From assembly GCA_963739335.1 (NCBI GenBank), contig CAVUAC010000089.1, forward strand, positions 3,831-67,830: 64,000 nucleotides of DNA, written 5' to 3'. Position numbers and translations under genes: made by a program. This DNA is from UBA9647 sp963739335 (lineage in GTDB: Bacteria > Bacteroidota > Ignavibacteria > UBA10030). The notes below the pieces were generated by a model. That model searched no databases and was not told the DNA's origin. It saw only the letters and a list, made by a program, of their open reading frames with translations. Of the stretch, positions 9,799 to 18,800 are shown in pieces (the stretch's first letter is position 1; every line of letters starts with the position of its first letter).

Positions 9799-11118
9799 CT
9801 ACAAATGCCATGGACTTCGCATCGGTCGCGACAAGAGCCTGTCCGCTTCCGGGTCGTTGATGAATCGTTCCCCCACCGGATCCCAATTCACTTTGCGTCC
9901 AAGCTTCATTGCGATCAGTCCGAGATGACCGATCATGATCGACCGGTGTGCAATCTTTGCCGGCGTAATGGCCTCCGACCTGCTACGGATACAGTCAAGG
10001 AAATTCTGATGGTGGTCATCACTCTTGTAGAGATGGATTTCATTCGGACCGATGACTGAGCCCAGAAGCGATTTGTTCGAAGCGTCGATTCCGCTCCGAT
10101 CGACCCAAATCCAGCCGTCCGTGCCTTCAAATTGAACTCCCATGCCCTTTGGCTGCTGTTTTTGGTCTGCCACAATCATCGTGAATCCCTCTTTGAATTT
10201 GCAGACGAAGCGATAGCTTTTTGCCGTGTCAAAGAGTCCGTCTTCCGCTGGAGGGAAGTCCGCAACGCCTTCGATCTCGACAGGGCTCGTCAACTCCGTC
10301 CCCATTCCCCACTGGGCGATGTCGCAATGATGCCCGGCCCAGTCGGTAAGCTGGCCGCCCGAGTAGTCGCTGATCCACCTGAAATTCCAGTGGCAGCGGT
10401 TCGAAATGTACGGGGCCCAGGGAGCAGGTCCGAGCCACATGTCGTAATCGAATCCTTGTGGAACGGGCGCCCGTCCATATCCGCCCTGGTCAGAGACGCT
10501 GTGACCGTATGGCAAGCCAACCCGCACTGTGCCCACCTTTCCGATCCTTCCGTTCCGTACCAGCTCGCACGCGTAGCGGAAATCCCTCAAGGATCTCTGC
10601 CAACTCCCTGTTTGCCAGATGACGCCATACCGCTCGACGGCGTCGACGATGGTGCGTCCTTCCGCAATGGTATATCCAAGCGGCTTCTCGCCGTAGATAT
10701 CGAGCCTTTTCTTCGCTGCAGCAACTGCGATGAGGGCGTGCCAGTGATCCGGTGTCGCGAGGCTTATCGCATCTAGATCGTCCCTGCCCAGTAGCTCCCG
10801 GAAATCGTTGTACTCCGCACACCCGCTCTTGCCGGTTTTCTTCTCGACAATATCACGGGCGTTTCCTCGATGCTTGGCATCGACATCGCACACAGCGACG
10901 ATTTGTGCCTCCGGTTTCTCCAGAAAGCTCTCCATGTTCCCCGTCCCCATTCCCCCGACACCGATGCATCCGATGTTGATGCGGTCGCTTGGCGGGACGG
11001 CCCCCGACCGTCCGAGTGCGGTCGAGGGAATGAAGAGTGGCAGCCCCACTGCTCCGATTGCCGCTGCCGACGCCTTTTTCAGGAACTCGCGGCGACTCTG
11101 ATTTATCGTTTTTATCAC
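9799..11118 (-). CDS. Gfo/Idh/MocA oxidoreductase, Tat-exported, intact
   Basis: About 439 residues and intact. GTG at 11118 is preferred over ATG at 11136. AGGAGA stands just upstream of the GTG, and the neighbouring paralogue also uses GTG at the equivalent place. The leader NQSRREFLKKASAAAIGAVG has a twin-arginine pattern, implying a folded, cofactor-loaded enzyme exported to the periplasm. The NAD(P) fold (CIGVGGMGTGNM, VCDVDAKHR) and the EKPLGYT motif with downstream LDIYGEKP context are clear. The C-terminal half carries DWAGHHCDIAQWGMGTE, typical of the GH109-like/Gfo secreted clade. It sits 24 bases downstream of the sugar isomerase gene and 94 bases upstream of its damaged copy. A role as glycoside 3-dehydrogenase is inferred from the cluster. 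Confidence 0.9.
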   Translation of the reverse strand: MIKTINQSRREFLKKASAAAIGAVGLPLFIPSTALGRSGAVPPSDRINIGCIGVGGMGTGNMESFLEKPEAQIVAVCDVDAKHRGNARDIVEKKTGKSGCAEYNDFRELLGRDDLDAISLATPDHWHALIAVAAAKKRLDIYGEKPLGYTIAEGRTIVDAVERYGVIWQTGSWQRSLRDFRYACELVRNGRIGKVGTVRVGLPYGHSVSDQGGYGRAPVPQGFDYDMWLGPAPWAPYISNRCHWNFRWISDYSGGQLTDWAGHHCDIAQWGMGTELTSPVEIEGVADFPPAEDGLFDTAKSYRFVCKFKEGFTMIVADQKQQPKGMGVQFEGTDGWIWVDRSGIDASNKSLLGSVIGPNEIHLYKSDDHHQNFLDCIRSRSEAITPAKIAHRSIMIGHLGLIAMKLGRKVNWDPVGERFINDPEADRLLSRPMRSPWHL

Positions 11119-11142
11119 GTCTCTCCTTGGTGGCATTCGTGT

Positions 11143-12135
11143 TTACTCATCAAAGGCAGCATCAAAAGCAATTTTTGATGGCGCAAAATCGATCTTCCGC
11201 AAAAATTCGCACGCTTCGCGTGCTCCGTGCTCGCGATCCATACCGCTGTCTTCCCATTCGACCGAAAGAGGTCCAGTATAGCCGATATGATTCAATGCGC
11301 GTATGATCTCTTCGAACTTGACTGATCCGTGACCGAGCGAGCGGAAGTCCCATCCGCGACCTGGTTGTCCAAAATTCAGATGCGAGCCCAGGATGCCGCT
11401 TGTGCCGTCCAGCTGCAGCGCCGCATCTTTCATGTGAACATGAAAAACCCTGTCATGGAACTCCTCGATGAACTTGACCGGATCGACCAGCTGCCACAGG
11501 AAGTGGCTTGGATCGAAATTGAATCCGAACGTCTTCCGTTTGCCGATGGCATCGAGCGCACGACGTGCGGTCACGATGTCAAATGCGAATTCCGTTGGGT
11601 GGACTTCGAGTGCAAACTTCACACCGCATTCGTCAAATACATCGAGAATCGGATTCCACATTTTCGCGAAGTACCCATAGCCGTCTTCGATCATTTTGTC
11701 TGGGACAGGCGGAAAACTATAGAAAAGGTGCCAGATCGATGAGCCGGTGAAGCCGTTTACGATTTTAACGCCGAGATTCTTCGCCGTACGCGCAGAATTT
11801 TTCATCGTCTCAACCGCCCACGCACGCTTCTTCTCCGCGCTTCCTGCACAGGAAGCTGGGGCGAAGCCGTCAGACCGGCTGTCGTTGTTCGGGTCACAAA
11901 CGAGCTGTCCGGCAAGATGGTTACTGATAGCGAAGAGTTTCAGGTTGTGCTTTTTGAGGATGCTGAGCTGGCGCTTGCAGTATTCCTCGTCGACGGCTCC
12001 CTTGTTAACGTCAAGGTGATCTCCCCAGCACGCGAGCTCGAGTCCATCGAACCCCCACGCCGATGCTTTCTTTGCAAGCGTAGAGAGGGGCAGGTCTGCC
12101 CACTGTCCGGTGAAAAGAGTGATTGGTCTTGACAT
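11143..12135 (-). CDS. Sugar phosphate isomerase/epimerase family TIM-barrel protein
   Basis: A protein of about 330 residues of the xylose-isomerase-like TIM-barrel (AP endonuclease 2) superfamily. ATG at 12135 is chosen because AAGGAGAG lies six bases upstream; the frame is open 11 codons further but without such a site. Likely metal ligands are in ALEVHPTEFAFD, GFNFDPSHFLWQ, FHVHMKD and LSVEWEDSGMD. In 3-keto-glycoside loci, proteins of this superfamily act as keto-sugar lyases or isomerases on the oxidised product. Here the gene is sandwiched between Gfo/Idh/MocA dehydrogenases (12-base and 24-base gaps), which supports that reading. There is no signal peptide, so it is probably cytoplasmic. 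The exact reaction is inferred, not visible. Confidence 0.88.
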   Translation of the reverse strand: MSRPITLFTGQWADLPLSTLAKKASAWGFDGLELACWGDHLDVNKGAVDEEYCKRQLSILKKHNLKLFAISNHLAGQLVCDPNNDSRSDGFAPASCAGSAEKKRAWAVETMKNSARTAKNLGVKIVNGFTGSSIWHLFYSFPPVPDKMIEDGYGYFAKMWNPILDVFDECGVKFALEVHPTEFAFDIVTARRALDAIGKRKTFGFNFDPSHFLWQLVDPVKFIEEFHDRVFHVHMKDAALQLDGTSGILGSHLNFGQPGRGWDFRSLGHGSVKFEEIIRALNHIGYTGPLSVEWEDSGMDREHGAREACEFLRKIDFAPSKIAFDAAFDE

Positions 12136-12146
12136 CACTACTCTCC

Positions 12147-13319
12147 TTATGTAGGCATTGGTGTCCATTTCTCGGAGCTCTTTGCGCTCGCGAGAACAGT
12201 ATTGATAAAGAGCATACCACGCAAGCCGTCACCGACGTTCGGGAAATCGAGTGCAAGCGGATCCGGCGCTTCCTTTGTCAATGCGGCACGGACGGCGTCA
12301 GCGAAGTTGCAGTAGATGTTGGCGAAGGCTTCAATGAATGCCTCCGGATGGCCAAAGGGCAAACGTGTGGCACGGGCGGCCGCAGGACTTCTCGCCCCGA
12401 TGTAGGGATTGCCCCGCCTGTAAACCTGCACGGGACCGTCTAGTTCTTTCACGTAGAGATAGTTTGGGTGCTCCTGGTGCCATTCAAGGCCTTTCTTTGT
12501 TCCATAGACCCAAATTGCGATGTTGTTTTCTTCACCAATCGAGATTTGACTCACATGGAGCACGCCTTTCGCCCCGTTTTCAAAGCGCAACAGACAGTTG
12601 GCGTCGTCATCTAATCGGCGTCCTTTGACGAACGTAGTGAGATCCGCACAGACATGTGTGATCTTGAGTCCGGTGATGTATTCGGACAGGTTTTCTGCGT
12701 GCGTGCCAATGTCTCCCATTGCTCCTACAGCACCGCTCTGCGCTGGGTCAGTGCGCCAGATCGCCTGAACGCTTCCGGTCTGCTCAAGCGGAGTAGCAAG
12801 CCATCCCTGCGGGTACTGGACAACAATTTTTCGAATCTCCCCCAGGTCGCTGCCCCGGGCCATGTCGCGGGCCAGCTTCACCATCGGGTAGCCCGTGTAG
12901 TTGTGCATGAGTCCGAACACTTTGCCCGAGATCCTTACAATCTTTTGGAGCTCACGTGCTTCATCTACAGTGAACGTCATTGGCTTCTCGCACATGACAT
13001 GGAAACCACCCTCGAGCAGTGCTTTCGCAATCGGGAAATGTGAATTATTAGGCGTAACGATAGAGACGAAATCCACCCGTTCCCCCTCCGGCAACCGTCG
13101 TTCCTTCTCAGCCAGCTCTTCATAGCTCTTATAGATCCGTTTCGGGTCAAGGAGAAGCTGGCGCCCTGTCTGCTGAGACTTGTCGGGATGCCGGCTAAAG
13201 ACTCCTGCTACGATTTCAATCCCCCCATCCATCCGCGCGGCCTTCCGATGCACCTCCCCGATAAATGCATCAGGACCTCCACCCACCATCCCCATTTTGA
13301 GTGTTCGGTCGAGTCTCAA
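12147..13319 (-). CDS. Gfo/Idh/MocA family oxidoreductase, TTG start
   Basis: A 390-residue cytoplasmic dehydrogenase. The best start is TTG at 13319, with a strong AAGGAGG five bases upstream and immediately followed by the Rossmann motif MGMVGGGPDAFIGEVHR. It contains the catalytic-loop motif CEKPMTFTVDEA, and the C-terminal domain follows (AMGDIGTHAENLSEYITG, ANCLLRFENGAKG). This sequence style is typical of the inositol- or glucose-dehydrogenase-like group widespread in sugar-catabolic clusters. It is the first gene of the run that continues to the window's left edge, so a promoter should lie in 13320-13450. No obvious operator was seen there. Confidence 0.9.
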   Translation of the reverse strand: MRLDRTLKMGMVGGGPDAFIGEVHRKAARMDGGIEIVAGVFSRHPDKSQQTGRQLLLDPKRIYKSYEELAEKERRLPEGERVDFVSIVTPNNSHFPIAKALLEGGFHVMCEKPMTFTVDEARELQKIVRISGKVFGLMHNYTGYPMVKLARDMARGSDLGEIRKIVVQYPQGWLATPLEQTGSVQAIWRTDPAQSGAVGAMGDIGTHAENLSEYITGLKITHVCADLTTFVKGRRLDDDANCLLRFENGAKGVLHVSQISIGEENNIAIWVYGTKKGLEWHQEHPNYLYVKELDGPVQVYRRGNPYIGARSPAAARATRLPFGHPEAFIEAFANIYCNFADAVRAALTKEAPDPLALDFPNVGDGLRGMLFINTVLASAKSSEKWTPMPT

Positions 13320-13680
13320 ATGTCCTCCTTCAAGAGATCACGAATAGATGTTCGATCACGCTTTTTGATTGTTGTACGGCTTGGACACAAAGTAGTGAGT
13401 ACGCAAAGAAAGAGCTTCCTGCGTGACGTTGTCGAGTCAAGTACCGTGAGAGTTTAGTGGAGCTTCAAGCGGCAGAAAAAGGTAATTCTAAATATTGCCA
13501 GATTCAACTCCGAGGCAGGCCGTCGCGAAGGAACCGTGGCAGGAAAAGGAAGTCCTGAGAGGACGTGTGGTTGTATTTTCACTCTTGTAACTTCATCTTT
13601 GTGTTGCGATTCTTGAGTGTGGCATTGGCGATTTCTGGATTTCAATCGGCGATTGGAGACCAGAAACCGAAAATCCTCTT

Positions 13681-13702
13681 GCACCCATAGCTCAACTGGA
13701 TA
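13681..13702 (+). pseudogene. tRNA-Arg-like 5' fragment
   Basis: The 22 bases here match the start of bacterial tRNA-Arg genes: acceptor strand GCACCC, then ATAGCTCAACTGGATA, which is the D-arm region. After that the sequence diverges into unrelated DNA. No anticodon or TPsiC arm follows, and no matching 3' acceptor was found nearby. This could be the scar of an element that integrated at a tRNA gene, or chance. The match is by eye against the general tRNA-Arg pattern. Confidence 0.35.
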
Positions 13703-14009
13703 CCCACGCCTGTCCGTGCGGGATTCCAATTCAGGCGGGCAGGCAGGCGCCTACTGGCGAGAATCGAAATGCAGAACAAAGAGCGGAATCGCTGTTTTCA
13801 AGCGGGAGAGCCTGTCCTGGGCGAGTCCCGACTATTTCAATCAAGACGAGTCAAAGGACGGGGGCCCCGGCAAAAAGCGTCGGGGTAAACCCCGATCAAG
13901 ATCATCGGGGTAAACAGGACTGGAACCTGCAACCGGAGTTTATCCCGGTGATTTGCAGGGGGAGGCCATGAGGCCGACGGATGTAACGTGGCAGGTTAAC
14001 TTCTGGAGG

Positions 14010-14110
14010 ATCCAAAAGCGCTTGAAAACGAAGGTTTTTATTGGGCTCTTATGATAGCTGTAGCTCAGTAACCACCAGCAAGCTTACTGGGTGCACAAGG
14101 TTCCCTTTAG
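14010..14110. repeat. Dispersed intergenic repeat, copy A
   Basis: First of three copies (others at 19205-19307 and 37711-37763). The shared core reads TAGCTC(A/G)GT, then ACCACCAGC, then TTCCCTTTAG. The middle forms a small stem (CCAG...CTGG), and its loop differs between copies while pairing is largely kept (CCAGCAAGCTTACTGG against CCAGCAGTCTTGCTGG). Copies A and B also share CGCTTGAAAACGAAGG upstream. Each copy precedes, in plus orientation, the same AGAGGCAATTCC hairpin, and lies downstream of a minus-strand gene. Function unknown; it may be a structured RNA or a non-autonomous mobile repeat. Confidence 0.6.
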
Positions 14111-14356
14111 GGCTACTTCCAAAACGACAGAAGTCAGCGAGCCCTCCAGGGCGAAGCTAACTTCTTTGTCGTTTTGAGAATCCCGTTGAGCGAAGCGAAA
14201 CGGGAGACATAATTGACAATTATTAATTGAGAATTGTCAATTGTCAATTAGTGTTGCGCCTGCAACTCGACTTCCAGAATGCCGCCGTTCTTAGGCGGGA
14301 GCCGAATCTACAATTTGTCCGCGCCTTCTTCTTAGATTTGTTGGCCACCAAAATGA

Positions 14357-14390
14357 AAGAGGCAATTCCAAGCATCTGGGATTGCCTCTT
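14357..14390 (-). terminator. Terminator-like hairpin downstream of the AbiEii gene
   Basis: AAGAGGCAATTCC and GGGATTGCCTCTT form a stem of about 13 pairs with one G-T pair. T-rich tracts occur on both sides (ATTTT on the minus strand, TTTGCTTTT on the plus strand). It ends about 30 bases beyond the stop of the toxin gene. The same hairpin recurs at 15532, 19371 and 37855, three of the four times just beyond a minus-strand stop, so intrinsic termination is the likely role. Confidence 0.65.
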
Positions 14391-14420
14391 TGCTTTTCTC
14401 GTTCACAGTCCCGAAGAAAT

Positions 14421-15071
14421 CTATCTCTGCTTCGCCCTCCCCTGCACGGTTTCCATCACACACTCCTGAATGCGCCGTTTCATTGCAGACCACGCGACAT
14501 TCCACAACATTCTTGGAGTTCGTTGCTCATCTGCCTCATCGAAATAGGTCATTGCCTGCAGCACATGGAAAGTGTCTCTGAGGCGATATCGGCGTCGGTA
14601 GACGTTGAGCATCCCGTCCAACGATGCATGTTTCGTGAGAAGCGCATAGACGTCGATGAAGTCCTTCTTGCTCCCGCGCTGGGCGATGGCGGAGAGTTTC
14701 ATGGTCGCGATGTCATCCAACGATGCCAAGGCACATCCGAATTCTCCCATATGACGAGGAGGCTTGAGAGTAGCGTATCGATACTCGAGCAAGGTGGTCC
14801 GAATGCCGCGTATTGTACCGTGCAAAGTTCCACGTCCGACGGTATCAACCACAATCGGAACGCCCTCTGCACGGAGGGAACCTGCCAGCACAAGCATATC
14901 CCCGAGGGCATGCCCCGAGAAGAAGTCGAGATCGATGGATCTTCGATGCCCCAGATACAGGGCAAGGCCGGTCCCCCCGGCGAGATAGAACCCACGACGG
15001 GCAAGAACCGGTCCAATTGTTTTCAGCACGAGAGCTTGTCGCGAACTGAGCGCTTCAACATGGTGCTTCAT
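14421..15071 (-). CDS. AbiEii/AbiGii-family nucleotidyltransferase toxin
   Basis: A 216-residue protein when started at ATG 15071, whose ATGA overlaps the stop of the upstream gene; seven more codons are open before it. It has the nucleotidyltransferase signature of the AbiEii toxin family: AGGTGLALYLGHRRSIDLDF near residues 30-50 and DDIATMKLSAIAQRGSKKDF near residue 130. AbiEii-type toxins act in the cytoplasm and inhibit growth by transferring nucleotides, for example onto tRNA, giving phage defence or plasmid stability. The overlap with the DUF6922-like gene makes this a two-gene toxin-antitoxin module. A terminator-like hairpin follows the stop. Confidence 0.85.
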   Translation of the reverse strand: MKHHVEALSSRQALVLKTIGPVLARRGFYLAGGTGLALYLGHRRSIDLDFFSGHALGDMLVLAGSLRAEGVPIVVDTVGRGTLHGTIRGIRTTLLEYRYATLKPPRHMGEFGCALASLDDIATMKLSAIAQRGSKKDFIDVYALLTKHASLDGMLNVYRRRYRLRDTFHVLQAMTYFDEADEQRTPRMLWNVAWSAMKRRIQECVMETVQGRAKQR

Positions 15072-15409
15072 GCCTGCAGTCTCCGATCCCATGGATTCTT
15101 GTGGTTTCGCCTCATCCAGGAACTCACCGTCCGATGGTCCAGCTCAAGAATCAGCTCCCAAAAACGAAGCGCCTGCGGGGCAAGGCCTCGACCACGGTGT
15201 TGGATAAGCCATTGGCGCAGGGCGTCATCCCCCACTGTTCGACGAAGCCATCGCGTGCTCTCCCATGTGCCGTTCGCGAGGAGTCTTGCGATGATGAGAC
15301 TGACGTCATGTTTCAGAGAGAGGGTGTTGGGCCGGTAGTCCCAAAAAAGAGGGCGTAGCCGTTTCCGCCAATGCAGGGTGTTTGGGAACGTTCTGGTGGA
15401 TTTCCTCAT
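15068..15409 (-). CDS. Probable antitoxin partner, DUF6922-like
   Basis: 113 residues, Arg- and Trp-rich. Its core LFWDYRPNTLSLKHDVSLII, then ARLLANGTWESTRWLRR, resembles the DUF6922 family, small proteins usually encoded directly before AbiEii-type nucleotidyltransferases. The 4-base ATGA overlap with the toxin gene indicates translational coupling, as is usual for antitoxin-first modules. No DNA-binding motif is obvious. Recognition of the family is from memory of the sequence pattern. The antitoxin role is inferred from gene order. Confidence 0.7.
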   Translation of the reverse strand: MRKSTRTFPNTLHWRKRLRPLFWDYRPNTLSLKHDVSLIIARLLANGTWESTRWLRRTVGDDALRQWLIQHRGRGLAPQALRFWELILELDHRTVSSWMRRNHKNPWDRRLQA

Positions 15410-15531
15410 ACAAGAATGTACTCAACTTTTGAGAGAGTTGCATTGTGTATCGTCAAGGTCAAGCGCACCGACAGAGGCAACCCTCGTGCAGTTCGCTGCT
15501 GGCAAGCTCATTCTGTTGGCCGTCAAAATGA

Positions 15532-15565
15532 AAGAGGCAATTCCAAATGTCCGGGATTGCCTCTT
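15532..15565 (-). terminator. Terminator-like hairpin, second copy
   Basis: The same AAGAGGCAATTCC / GGGATTGCCTCTT stem as at 14357, with a changed loop (AAATGTCC) and flanking T tracts. It lies between the large T9SS gene (stop 15837) and the toxin-antitoxin pair, so on the minus strand it would end the T9SS transcript and insulate the toxin module. The GTTGGCC(G)TCAAAATG flank is also shared with the other copies. Confidence 0.6.
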
Positions 15566-15615
15566 CGCTTTTCTGAGTCAGATTAATCTATTGAGGTCCA
15601 ACGGTTCAGGGCTTC

Positions 15616-15836
15616 TCACACCTCAAACTCCTTCTCCTCCTTCTTCACTCGTTCCATCACCTTCTTGAGCCGGCGCTCGCCGTGGCTGTCGGCGAACAAA
15701 CTCACTCTGCGAAGTTCATCTTTCGCATTATCGCTTGGAAGTGCGGATCTGACTTCAAAGGGTCGAGTCTTGGGTCAATGCTTGCCTCCACCCATCCCCT
15801 TCTTTGCTTCAATTCAAGTGCTCGCTCATCTGACGA
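15616..15836 (-). pseudogene. 3' remnant of a TPR / protein-kinase-type gene
   Basis: Directly after the stop of the T9SS gene, and in the same frame, translation gives DERALELKQRRGWVEAS, then IDPRLDPLKSDPHFQAI and MRKMNFAE before a stop at 15702. The DPRLDPLxSDPxFQ motif is the usual C-terminal end of bacterial tetratricopeptide proteins, often fused to Ser/Thr kinases or adenylate cyclases. After a frame change the sequence continues as DSHGERRLKKVMERVKKEEK and ends at 15616. Only about 70 codons survive, with no start, so this is a degraded gene tail, probably left by a recombination or deletion. Confidence 0.7.
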
Positions 15837-18800
15837 TCACTTTGCCACCACCATCTTTTGGGTCTCAGTGTGCGCTCCCGCGCGCAAACGGCAGAAGTAG
15901 ATACCGCTCGGTGCAGTCGACGCATTCCATTGCACTTGATAACCCCCCGCCTCCTTCTTCTCGTCTACAAGCGTTGCTACGACCTGGCCAAGGATGTTGA
16001 AGATCGTCAACGAGACATTTGCTGCCTCCGGCAGTTCGTACCGTATGGTTGTACCCGGGTTGAAGGGATTCGGGTAGTTTTGCACAAGCCGAAAAGTGGG
16101 TGGCAAATACTTCGCGACTGCTACATCGGTGACCAACACCGAGGTTGCGTAAAAGATATCTGACAACGACTCAATCGTGAAATACCCCGCTGTCTCGGAA
16201 GAAAAATGCGAGGACCATAACGGGCATCCTTCTTCTATCTGCCAGTTGAGGATTCCAGCATCGGGATCAATCTTCATAATCAGTCCTGGTTCAGATCCGA
16301 CGCCGATCGTGTATTTAGTTCCGTCGATGAAGGAAATGTCCCGCAAATTGCCACTGGTTTCTCCCAGTAGCCGCCACGTCGTGCCACCATCAGTTGTCCC
16401 CCAAACAGTTGAATCGCTCCGAGCAACGAGCCCTTTCAGAGCACTTTGAAAGCCAAGACACGAAGCGGCAGTGAGAGAATCAGCGCTTCCACCTGCACCG
16501 ACCGGCAACCACTTCCAGATGACGCCGAGATCTGTGCTGCGCCAAATGCCTTGATAAGTTTTGGTGCCGATACGGTACGAGCCCTTGAGGTACGCGCTTG
16601 ATGGCGGACAGAACTCTACCCAGGAGTTGTGCGCAGAGCCCGTGAGATAGGAATTGTTGTTTTTCCAGGACGAGCCTCCATCTGTCGTCTCAAGGAAAGC
16701 CATCTTGGAAGATTGCGTGATCCCATCTCCGCATGCAGCACCGTGCCTCGCGTCAAAGAACTTGATCTTGTTGATGAATTTCGTCACTGTTGTGTCATAG
16801 AATGAAATGCTCCATGAGTCACCGCTGTTTGTTGTTTTGTAGATTCTTCCTGAATATCCAGCCGCAAAAATCGTATTGGCGTCGATGAATTCAAGCCCAT
16901 TGATCCCTTCCCCAGGCGCGAAACCATTGCTCTTCAGCGTCCAGGAGTCAACGACCGTGCCGTTCGTCCTGGCAACGCCAGCATCGCCGTAGAGCCAGAT
17001 ATTCCCAAACCTCTCTACGGCGCCGGCAACGAAGATCTTTCCCCAGCTCGAAGGAATCTTATATGGATGGAGCGTGACGAACTTGGTGGATGTGAACTCG
17101 GACAGACTCCGCCTCCAAGCCCCCTCTCCTACAGTGCCAGCAAGAATATTCGTGCCGGAGACTGCAAACGCTCCGATGGCAGCATTCGGTAGGCCTGCCG
17201 CCGTCCAGCTCGTTCCGTTATTTGTGGAAAGGAAGACGCCGCCAGCATCCGCACCGGCGAACAAGAAGGTGCCGCCAACCGAGTTGGGGGTAACGGCAAG
17301 AGCATTAACGTACCCGTCCGGCAAGCCGGCATTGACCGTCACCCAGCTTGTCCCGTTGTCGCCGGATCGAAAAACGCCACCAAATCCACTCGCAAAAATA
17401 TACCTTCTCGAGGCGACAATAGCTTTCATGTCACGGCCCGAAATGCCGGCATCAACTTCCGTCCAACTGGCACCGTTGTTGGTCGAGACAAAGACCAGGC
17501 CGCTGCCATAATATATGCCTGCGAAGAGACTCGCACCAGAGAAAGTGAGAGCACCGATCCATCTTTTCGTTAGATCGCTTTGGGTCCAGGTACTCCCGTT
17601 GTTAGTGGAACGAAAGACTCCACCGTGGGTCCCAGCAAACAGATTCGAACCGGAGACGGCAAGAGAAAGAACCCAATAATCCGTCATGCCCGTGTTTGCA
17701 AGAGTCCAGCTTGTCCCATTGTCGGTGGAAAGATAAATGCCGCCACCATCCGCCCCAGCGAAGAGATTTGCACCTGAGAGAGCAAGGGCATCGACATAGA
17801 TGCGACTCACGGAAGTCTGAGTCCAGGTTGTCCCATTGTTGGTCGACCGGAAGACCCCGCAACTACCTGTCCCGGCAAAGAGACTCGTGCCCGAGACAAT
17901 TAGCGAATGCACATCAGCCGCCATACCGGTAATAACTTGAGTCCAGCTCGTGCCATTGTTGGTAGAGAGGAAAACATCACCATCCCGACTCCCCGCAAAG
18001 AGATTCGTGCCTGACATAGCAAAGGATCTGATGTAGGGATTTGTCAAACCCGAGTTGCTCTGAGTCCAATTCGCACCATTGTCGGTGGAAAGAAAGACAC
18101 CGTCGTCAGTGGCGGCGAAAATATTTGTGCCGTAGACCGCAAGGGCATACACGTTACTATTCGGCAAACCCGAGGTGCTGGGAGTCCAACTCGCACCATT
18201 GTTGGTGGAAAGGTAAATGCCGCCGGGATAAGCTGCGGCAAAGAGATTCGTGCCGGACACGGCCATAGCGGTGACGACGTGGTCCCTAAAGCCGAGTGCT
18301 GTCCAGCTTGTGCCGTTATTCGTGGAAAGAAAGACCCCTATGCCCCCCGCAAAGAGATTCTTGCCACCTGCCCCGTTGGGGGAGACGGCAAGAGCTATCA
18401 CTAAACTGTCCTTCAAGCCGAGTGCTGTCCAGCTTGTGCCGTTATTCGTAGAAAGAAAGACGCCGCCGGGATAAGCTGCGGCAAAGAGATTCGTGCCGGA
18501 CACGGCAAAAGCGTTGACATCATTGTTCGTCAAGCCTGTCGCAGTCCAGCTTGTGCCGTTGTTAGTGGAAAGAAAGACGCCAGTATCAGTACCGGCGAGG
18601 AGATTTGTTCCAGTCACGGTAAGGCAGTTCACATAAGCGTCCGGCAACCCGCTGTTGGCTGGGGTCCAAGTTGTGCCATTGTTGGTGGAGAGAAATACGC
18701 CGCCACCATCAATCCCAGCGAACAGACTATTGCCCGAGACAACAAGAGACGTCACAGGGCCGGCAAAGAGGCCGTTGATTTGCACCCACTGGGCATTTGA

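Larger units (their letters stand above)
13320..14420. other. Long intergenic stretch with repeats, hairpins and a tRNA-like fragment
   Basis: There is no convincing gene here; the open frames are short and lack start signals or family-like sequence. The stretch holds a tRNA-Arg-like 5' fragment (13681-13702), GC-rich hairpins around 13855-13915 (CGGGGTAAACCCCG-type), one copy of a dispersed intergenic repeat (14010-14110), AT-rich AATTGACAATT palindromes (about 14210-14250) and a terminator-like hairpin (14357-14390). Part of 13920-13965 (a TTTATCCCG segment followed by a TGCAG..GGGG segment) recurs near 37575-37610, so the repeat family may extend beyond the core marked here. It looks like a junction between the sugar cluster and a mobile or variable region. 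Confidence 0.6.

Noticed and set aside
13454..13729. 91-codon minus-strand frame
   Set aside because: Spans the tRNA-like fragment and repeat DNA; no start signal and no family-like sequence.
14055..14125. GTAGCTCAGT...GGCTAC as a possible tRNA
   Set aside because: Only a D-arm-like word is present; there is no anticodon arm, TPsiC arm or CCA-side acceptor, and the other copies lack the closing GGCTAC.
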